This document shows positions 5,026 to 9,494 of a stretch of DNA of 9,494 nt, piece by piece. This DNA is from Gemmatimonadota bacterium (GTDB lineage: Bacteria > Gemmatimonadota > Gemmatimonadetes > Gemmatimonadales > GWC2-71-9), in assembly GCA_003220855.1 (NCBI GenBank), contig QHTP01000239.1, positions 1 through 9,494 of the forward strand, given 5' to 3'. Numbering within the stretch: position 1 is the first letter of the stretch; every line of letters starts with the position of its first letter. The notes beneath the pieces are model-generated. The model searched no databases. It was not told the origin of the DNA and saw only the letters and a list, made by a program, of their open reading frames with translations. Position numbers and translations under genes: made by a program.

Positions 5026-6533
5026 TCCAGGACACGACGAGAGGGAAGGCCGTCTACGTCAAATGGTGCGCCGGTTGCCACGGCGACGGGGGCGCGGGCG
5101 ACGGCGTGGCGGCCGCGCACATGCTCCCCCGGCCGCGCAATTTCACGGGCGCGATCTACAAGATCCGCACGACGGCTTCGGGTCAGCTGCCGACCGACGC
5201 CGACCTGATGCGGGCGATCGACGAGGGGCTGCCCGGGAGTGCGATGCCGGCGTGGAAGGGGCGGCTGTCGGACGCCGAGCGGCGCGACGTGGTGGCGTAC
5301 ATCAAGACGTTCTCGTCGTTTTTCGCGGACACGAGCCAGCATGTGGCCGCGCTCAAGTTCTCGGGCGAGCCGAGCGGCGCGACCGGGGCGACGGCCCTCA
5401 AGACGGGGCGGCAGTTCTACGATTCCATCGGGTGCCGGAAGTGCCACGGCGACCAGGGGCGGGGGGACGGGCCGTCCGCGCGCACGCTCAAGGACGACGC
5501 CGGCTTTCCCATCTTCGCGGCGGACCTGCACCAGAGCTGGCGGTTTCGCGGCGGCGGCAGCGCGGTGGAGATCTACCACCGGCTGCGCACCGGGCTCGAC
5601 GGGACGCCGATGCCCTCGTTCTCGGACCTGATCGACCAGAAGTTTCTGACCGATGAGCAGCTGTGGCGGCTGGCCCAGTACGTACGCTCGCTCTCGCCGC
5701 CGGAGCCGCCCGAGGTGCGGGACGTCATCCATGCGCCGCAGATTGTCGGGCCGACGCCGGTCTCCCCCGACGATTCGACGTGGGCGCGCGTGGGCCGCTA
5801 CTGGTTCCCGCTGGTCGGGCAGGTGGTGCGCAAGGGGCGCTGGTTCGCGCCCGCGGTGACCGGCGTGTGGGTGCAGGGCGTGCACGACGGCCGCACACTC
5901 GCGCTGCGGGTGAGCTGGGACGATCGCACCCAGAGCCCCGACAGCGCGTGGCTGCCATTCGAGCAGCGCGTGCTCGAGACCGTTGCGGGCGACGACTCGG
6001 GCCCGCCCAAGGCGGAACCGTGGCCCGACCAGCTGGCGGTGCAGTTCCCCCGCCGTCTCCCGGAGAGTCCGGCGGGCATGGAGCGCCCGTACTTCTTGAT
6101 GGGCAGCGAGACCGACCCGGTCTACCAGTGGCGCTGGACGAGCAGCCCGCGCAAGAGCCTCGCGGGTCTGGCCCGGGGCATCGACCGGTTCGACACCCTG
6201 CCTGGGGCCGTCGCGGCGCAAGCGAGCTTCGATCACGGCGAGTGGAGGCTCGTGTTCACGCGCGCCCTTGCCACGCCCGATACGGCCAACGAAGTTCAGC
6301 TTGCGGCCGGCCGGGCGATTCCGGTGGCCTTCTTCGGCTGGGACGGCTCCAGCGGGGAACACGGCTCGCGCATGGCCGTGAGCACCTGGTACTTCCTGGC
6401 GCTCGATCGGCCCACGCCGCCGGGCGTGTTCATTTCTCCGGTGCTGGCGATGCTCGTGACGCTGGGGCTGGGACTCGTGGTCGTCCGGCGGGCCCAGCGG
6501 CGCGCTACGGCTCGGGCTGGGAGACAGCGATAG
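4959..6533 (+). CDS. Dihaem cytochrome c fused to an ethylbenzene-dehydrogenase/NxrC-type haem b domain, C-terminally anchored
   Basis: Read from the ATG at 4959 the protein has 524 residues; a GTG one codon earlier is possible. Both overlap the previous gene, and AAAGGGG at 4945-4951 fits as ribosome-binding site for the ATG. A short hydrophobic leader (about 1-13) suggests export, but its C-terminal side is the odd repeat-coded PFPISHSPFP. Cytochrome domain one has C37-AG-C40-H41 with M96 (SAMPAW). Domain two has C159-RK-C162-H163 with M218 (TPMPSF). Residues about 265-485 resemble the gamma subunit of ethylbenzene dehydrogenase, dimethylsulfide dehydrogenase and nitrite oxidoreductase (VWVQGVHDGRTLALRVSW, RPYFLMGSETDPVYQW, FFGWDGSSGEHG). 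That fold binds one haem b; M381 is a candidate ligand, and I cannot place the usual Lys with confidence. A helix at about 489-509 followed by Arg residues anchors it. No molybdenum subunit is nearby, so it probably acts as an electron relay, not as part of a classical Mo enzyme. Confidence 0.87.
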   Translation: MISALLLLAGAAPFPISHSPFPVQDTTRGKAVYVKWCAGCHGDGGAGDGVAAAHMLPRPRNFTGAIYKIRTTASGQLPTDADLMRAIDEGLPGSAMPAWKGRLSDAERRDVVAYIKTFSSFFADTSQHVAALKFSGEPSGATGATALKTGRQFYDSIGCRKCHGDQGRGDGPSARTLKDDAGFPIFAADLHQSWRFRGGGSAVEIYHRLRTGLDGTPMPSFSDLIDQKFLTDEQLWRLAQYVRSLSPPEPPEVRDVIHAPQIVGPTPVSPDDSTWARVGRYWFPLVGQVVRKGRWFAPAVTGVWVQGVHDGRTLALRVSWDDRTQSPDSAWLPFEQRVLETVAGDDSGPPKAEPWPDQLAVQFPRRLPESPAGMERPYFLMGSETDPVYQWRWTSSPRKSLAGLARGIDRFDTLPGAVAAQASFDHGEWRLVFTRALATPDTANEVQLAAGRAIPVAFFGWDGSSGEHGSRMAVSTWYFLALDRPTPPGVFISPVLAMLVTLGLGLVVVRRAQRRATARAGRQR

Positions 6534-6550
6534 CGTGCGGGACTTTCATC

Positions 6551-6557
6551 GAGGAGG
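6551..6557 (+). promoter_or_regulatory. Shine-Dalgarno GAGGAGG that decides the start at 6562
   Basis: A strong GAGGAGG lies four bases before ATG 6562. It supports this ATG over the in-frame GTG at 6535, which would put the motif inside the coding region and add nine polar residues before the signal peptide. Confidence 0.8.
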
Positions 6558-6561
6558 CGGG

Positions 6562-7299
6562 ATGCGGAAGCTTGGAGCTGTGGCGGCGACGGGAGTCGTG
6601 CTGTTGGTGTTGGCACTCGCAGGGTGGATGCGCGCGCCCCTCCCCGCGGCGCAGGGCGGCGCGACGATCAGCGGCAAGGTGAAGTTCACCGGTGCCAAGC
6701 CCACCATGCCGAAGATCGACATGACCGAGGAGCCGAAGTGCAAGGCGAAATACACGGCCGCGCCGCCCACGGACGAGGCCGTGGTCGTGAACGCCAACGG
6801 CACGCTCGCCAACGTGTTCGTCTACGTGAAGGCCGGCCTGCCCGAGGGCTACAAGGCGCCCGCGCCCGCCGGCCCGGTCACGCTCGACCAGGACGGCTGC
6901 CGCTACCATCCACACGTGCTCGGCATCCTGGTCGGCCAGCAGCTCGCCATCAAGAACTCCGACGGCATCCTGCACAACATCAAGGCCAAGGGGACGAAGA
7001 ACCGCCCGTTCAACATCAGCCAGCCCACGGTCATGACGTCGGACCGCACCTTCACGGCCCCGGAAGTGATGGTGCCGCTCGAGTGCAACGTGCACGGCTG
7101 GATGCACGCGTGGCTGGGCGTGCTGCCGCACCCGTTCTTCGCGGTCTCGGGCTCGGACGGCAGCTTCACGATCAAGGGACTCCCGCCCGGGACCTACACG
7201 GTCGAAGCCTGGCAGGAGAAGTACGGCACGCAGACCGCGACCGTGACGGTGGCGGGGAGCGAGACGAAGACGGCGGACTTCACGTTCGCCGCCAAGTGA
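6562..7299 (+). CDS. Exported cupredoxin-like copper protein with C-terminal transthyretin/carboxypeptidase-regulatory-like domain
   Basis: The 245-residue protein opens with a clear signal peptide (MRKLGAVAATGVVLLVLALAG), probably cut near LPAAQ about residue 30. The middle resembles plastocyanin-like domains. H138 in GILHNIK and C175, H178 and M181 in ECNVHGWMHAW form a plausible His-Cys-His-Met copper site. C113, H116 and H118 in CRYHPHV and C60 are further potential ligands. The last 50 residues (GSDGSFTIKGLPPGTYTVEAW and after) match the beta-sandwich tail seen in carboxypeptidase-regulatory-like proteins. Proteins of this architecture are, to my knowledge, often found beside respiratory cytochromes, but their exact role is poorly known. 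Here it sits 28 bases after the haem b fusion and 18 bases before CuA subunit II. A periplasmic electron carrier between the two, or copper delivery to CuA, are both possible. Confidence 0.8.
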   Translation: MRKLGAVAATGVVLLVLALAGWMRAPLPAAQGGATISGKVKFTGAKPTMPKIDMTEEPKCKAKYTAAPPTDEAVVVNANGTLANVFVYVKAGLPEGYKAPAPAGPVTLDQDGCRYHPHVLGILVGQQLAIKNSDGILHNIKAKGTKNRPFNISQPTVMTSDRTFTAPEVMVPLECNVHGWMHAWLGVLPHPFFAVSGSDGSFTIKGLPPGTYTVEAWQEKYGTQTATVTVAGSETKTADFTFAAK

Positions 7300-7306
7300 A
7301 CTAACC

Positions 7307-7314
7307 GAGGAGAG
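7307..7314 (+). promoter_or_regulatory. Shine-Dalgarno GAGGAGAG for cytochrome oxidase subunit II
   Basis: This lies in the 18-base gap after the copper-protein stop and three bases before ATG 7318. It gives the oxidase genes their own strong initiation site within the same transcript. Confidence 0.75.
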
Positions 7315-7317
7315 CCC

Positions 7318-7989
7318 ATGAGTTGGTGGCTGCCGCTCAAGGCTTCGACATTCGCCGGGCCGATCGACGGCCTGTTTCTGGCGATCCTGATCATCACGGG
7401 CATCGCGTTCGTGCTGGTCGAGGTCGGATTGATCTGGTTCGTCGTGCAATACCGGCAGCGACCGGGCCGTAAGGCGTTTTATACGCACGGCAGCACACGC
7501 GCGGAAGTGATCTGGACCGCGATCCCCGCAGTCACCATGGTGGCGCTCGGCCTCATCAGCAACCATTACTGGGTCGAGATCAAGGGCCGCAACAGCATCC
7601 CACCGAACGCCTACCCGATCGCGATCCACGCGAAGCAGTTCGAGTGGCAGATCACTTATCCGGGACCCGACGGCAAGCTCGGCACGCCCGACGACTTCAC
7701 GGTCCGCAATCAGCTGCACGTGCCGGTAGGCCGGCCGATCGTCGTCCTGCTGTCGTCCGAAGACGTCATCCATTCGTTCTACGTGCCGCAGTTTCGGGTC
7801 CGGCAGGACGCCGTGCCCGGGATGGACATCAAAGCCTGGTTCCAGGCGACGGTGCCGGGGACGTATGAGCTCGGCTGCTCGCAGCTCTGCGGACTCGGGC
7901 ACTACCGCATGCGGGCCCAGGTGTTCGTCCAGACTCAAGAGGAGTACGACGCCTGGATGAAGCAGGCTGCCCAGGAGGCCTCGTCATGA
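7318..7989 (+). CDS. ctaC: Cytochrome c oxidase subunit II (CuA-containing)
   Basis: The 223-residue protein takes electrons from cytochrome c or a copper protein and passes them through the binuclear CuA centre to haem a in subunit I. Two helices (about 16-44 and 62-82) anchor it, followed by a periplasmic cupredoxin domain. CuA ligands are visible: H152 (VIHSFYVP), C187 and C191 (CSQLC), H195 and M198 (GHYRM). W110 in FEWQITYPG fits the electron-entry tryptophan. The residue between the two cysteines is Gln (Q189) where mitochondrial and Paracoccus enzymes have Glu, which contacts CuA and the Mg site. There is no C-terminal cytochrome c domain, so it is not a caa3 type, and no lipobox is obvious. 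The N-terminus is short, without an evident cleavable signal. The gene overlaps subunit I by ATGA. Confidence 0.96.
   Translation: MSWWLPLKASTFAGPIDGLFLAILIITGIAFVLVEVGLIWFVVQYRQRPGRKAFYTHGSTRAEVIWTAIPAVTMVALGLISNHYWVEIKGRNSIPPNAYPIAIHAKQFEWQITYPGPDGKLGTPDDFTVRNQLHVPVGRPIVVLLSSEDVIHSFYVPQFRVRQDAVPGMDIKAWFQATVPGTYELGCSQLCGLGHYRMRAQVFVQTQEEYDAWMKQAAQEASS
7973..7978 (+). promoter_or_regulatory. Shine-Dalgarno AGGAGG for cytochrome oxidase subunit I
   Basis: A perfect AGGAGG lies within the last codons of subunit II, seven bases before ATG 7986. With the ATGA overlap this supports that start and coupled translation of the two subunits. Confidence 0.8.
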
Positions 7990-9494
7990 CCACCGTGGCC
8001 GCGACCGCGCATCCCGCCTCCGCGCATCACGACGACCGGAGCTTCATCCGGAAGTACGTGTTTTCGACCGATCACAAGATCATCGGCATCCAGTTCCTGT
8101 TCGTGAGCCTGTTCTTCCTACTGGTTGGCGGGCTCTTGGCGATGCAGATGCGCTGGCAGCTCGGGTTCCCCGGGAAGCCGATGCCGGGGGGCGGCGTGCT
8201 CCCCGAGACCATGGCGCCGGGCGGCGTGATCCTGCCGGAGTACTACATCCAGCTCGTGACGATGCACGGCACGTTCATGGTGTTCTTCGCCATCATGCCG
8301 CTGCTCGTGGGGGTGTACGCGAATTTTCTGATCCCGCTCAAGATCGGGACGCACGACATGGCGTTCCCGCGCATCAATATGTGGTCGTTCTGGTCGTTCT
8401 TCGCGGCAGGGTTCGTGATGCTCTCGAGCCTGTTCGTGCCGGACGGCGCGGCGCGCGCCGGGTGGACGATGTACGCGCCGCTGTCGGCGCGGCACGACTA
8501 CTCGGGGGCGTCGCTCGGGCAGGAGCTCTGGTCGGTTTCGATCATTCTGGTCGGCCTGTCTTCGATTCTCGGCTCGCTCAACTACATCACGACCATCATC
8601 AACAACCGCGCGCCCGGGATGACGTGGTTCCGCATGCCGCTGTCGGTCTGGTCGCTGTTCATCACCGCCATCCTCGGCCTGCTCGCCCTGCCCGTGCTCT
8701 CCGGCGCGGCGATCATGCTGCTGTTCGACCAGATCATCGGCACGCATTTCTTCGATCCCGCGGCGGGCGGCCAGGCGCTCCTGTGGCAACATCTGTTCTG
8801 GTTCTTCGGCCATCCCGAGGTCTACATCCTGATCCTGCCCGCGATGGGCATGGTTTCGGACATCATCGCCAACGGCAGCCGCAAGCCGATCTTCGGCTAC
8901 CACTCCATGGTGTTCGCGATCGTGGCGATCGCGTTCCTGGGCTGGATCGTGTGGGGCCACCACATGTTCGTGAGCGGGATGAACCCGACGCTCGGATCGT
9001 CGTTCATGGTGTCGACGCTGGTGATCGCCGTCCCCTCGGCGGTCAAGACGTTCAACTGGATGGGGACGATGTGGCGCGGCAACCTGAAGTTCACGGTGCC
9101 GATGCTCAACGCCATCGCGTTCGTGGCGATGTTCGTGATCGGCGGGTTGTCGGGGATCTTCATGGCCGCGACGCCGGTGGACATGTTCATCCACGACACG
9201 TATTTCATCGTGGCCCACCTGCACTACGTGCTGTTCGGCGGCAGCCTGTTCGCGCTGTTCGCCGCGATCCCGTACTGGTATCCCAAGATGTTCGGGCGGC
9301 TGATGCACGAGGGCTGGGGCAAGGTGCACTTCTGGCTCACGTTCCTGTTTTACAACCTCACCTTCTTCCCAATGCACATCCTCGGCATGGGGGGGCACAT
9401 GCGGCGGATCTACGATCCGACGCAGTACGACTTCCTCAAGCCCTACCAGCCGATGAACGAGTTCATATCGATCAGCGCGTTCCTCTTGTTCGCG
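7986..9494 (+). CDS. ctaD: Cytochrome c oxidase subunit I, A1-type haem-copper oxidase (3' end outside window)
   Basis: 503 codons are visible and the frame is open at the window end; relatives usually have about 530 or more residues, so only the last part is missing. It reduces O2 to water at a haem a3-CuB site and pumps protons. Visible residues: H94 (TMHGTF) and H413 for low-spin haem; H276 and Y280 in GHPEVY with H325 and H326 (WGHHMF) for CuB; H411 for haem a3; H403-D404 near the Mg site. Both proton routes of A1-type enzymes are present: N113 and D124 (NFLIPLKIGTHDMAFPRIN) and E278 for the D channel, and K354 (PSAVKTFNW) for the K channel. With CuA in the neighbouring gene the donor is cytochrome c or a cupredoxin, not quinol. 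Subunit III and assembly factors would be expected downstream, outside the window. Confidence 0.97.
   Translation, partial: MTTVAATAHPASAHHDDRSFIRKYVFSTDHKIIGIQFLFVSLFFLLVGGLLAMQMRWQLGFPGKPMPGGGVLPETMAPGGVILPEYYIQLVTMHGTFMVFFAIMPLLVGVYANFLIPLKIGTHDMAFPRINMWSFWSFFAAGFVMLSSLFVPDGAARAGWTMYAPLSARHDYSGASLGQELWSVSIILVGLSSILGSLNYITTIINNRAPGMTWFRMPLSVWSLFITAILGLLALPVLSGAAIMLLFDQIIGTHFFDPAAGGQALLWQHLFWFFGHPEVYILILPAMGMVSDIIANGSRKPIFGYHSMVFAIVAIAFLGWIVWGHHMFVSGMNPTLGSSFMVSTLVIAVPSAVKTFNWMGTMWRGNLKFTVPMLNAIAFVAMFVIGGLSGIFMAATPVDMFIHDTYFIVAHLHYVLFGGSLFALFAAIPYWYPKMFGRLMHEGWGKVHFWLTFLFYNLTFFPMHILGMGGHMRRIYDPTQYDFLKPYQPMNEFISISAFLLFA

Noticed and set aside
4959..6533. Complete nitrite oxidoreductase or ethylbenzene dehydrogenase locus
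   Set aside because: Only the gamma-like haem b domain is present; no Mo or FeS subunit is in the window.
6535..6561. GTG start at 6535 for the copper protein
   Set aside because: It places the strong GAGGAGG inside the gene and adds polar residues ahead of the signal peptide.
4845..7938. Long minus-strand frames opposite genes 6, 7 and subunit II
   Set aside because: Same compositional artefact; no domain could be read and each is fully covered by a well-supported + strand gene.
8118..9398. 426-codon minus-strand frame opposite oxidase subunit I
   Set aside because: Extreme His/Arg/Glu content and complete overlap with an unmistakable subunit I.
7318..9494. NO reductase or quinol oxidase reading of the haem-copper genes
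   Set aside because: CuA ligands, the HPEVY Tyr and both proton channels identify a cytochrome c-type oxygen reductase.

Overview
The window is GC-rich (by eye well over 60 %) and holds eight genes, all on the + strand and packed head to tail. Four neighbouring pairs overlap and no gap exceeds 28 nt, so it reads as one operon that starts before the window and runs past its end. The codon use, the A1-type haem-copper oxidase and the many c-type cytochromes suggest an aerobic Gram-negative soil or sediment bacterium from a GC-rich lineage (Gemmatimonadota, Acidobacteriota, Rokubacteria or similar). That placement is inference. Nothing in the window fixes the phylum.

Layout. (1) 2-355: C-terminal part of an unrecognised protein. 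(2) 357-1634: radical SAM/SPASM protein of the NirJ/AhbC/AhbD tetrapyrrole type, with a C-terminal PCP_red-like domain. (3) 1631-3355: large membrane protein related to cytochrome bd subunit I (CydA) but without the quinol-binding Q loop and without some canonical haem/proton residues. (4) 3342-4145: membrane-anchored dihaem cytochrome c. (5) 4142-4966: three-helix membrane protein with a monohaem cytochrome c domain. (6) 4959-6533: dihaem cytochrome c fused to an ethylbenzene-dehydrogenase/NxrC-type haem b domain and a C-terminal membrane anchor. (7) 6562-7299: exported cupredoxin-like protein with a transthyretin/carboxypeptidase-regulatory-like tail. (8) 7318-7989 and 7986-9494: subunits II (CuA) and I (cut by the window end) of an A1-type cytochrome c oxidase.

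How they may work together. Genes 3-6 look like one membrane complex: a bd-like di- or tri-haem core with five CxxCH haems and one predicted b haem facing the periplasm. It is followed by a copper protein and then a CuA-type oxidase. Two readings fit. One is a cytochrome-c-linked bd-like oxygen (or NO) reductase. The other is an alternative quinol:cytochrome c reductase that passes electrons through the haems and the copper protein to CuA. The radical SAM protein overlaps the bd-like gene by ATGA and may modify a haem for that core. The possible new system is this combination.

At DNA level the main oddity is a near-perfect inverted repeat of about 27 bp (4927-5025) across the junction of genes 5 and 6. 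It is built of GGGAAAGGGGAAT-like tracts and is coded into the tail of one protein and the signal-peptide region of the next. Other G-rich tracts sit at the junction of genes 3 and 4 and in the linker of gene 4. No tRNA, rRNA, CRISPR array, IS element, promoter or convincing terminator was seen, and no stretch above 300 bases lacks a gene.
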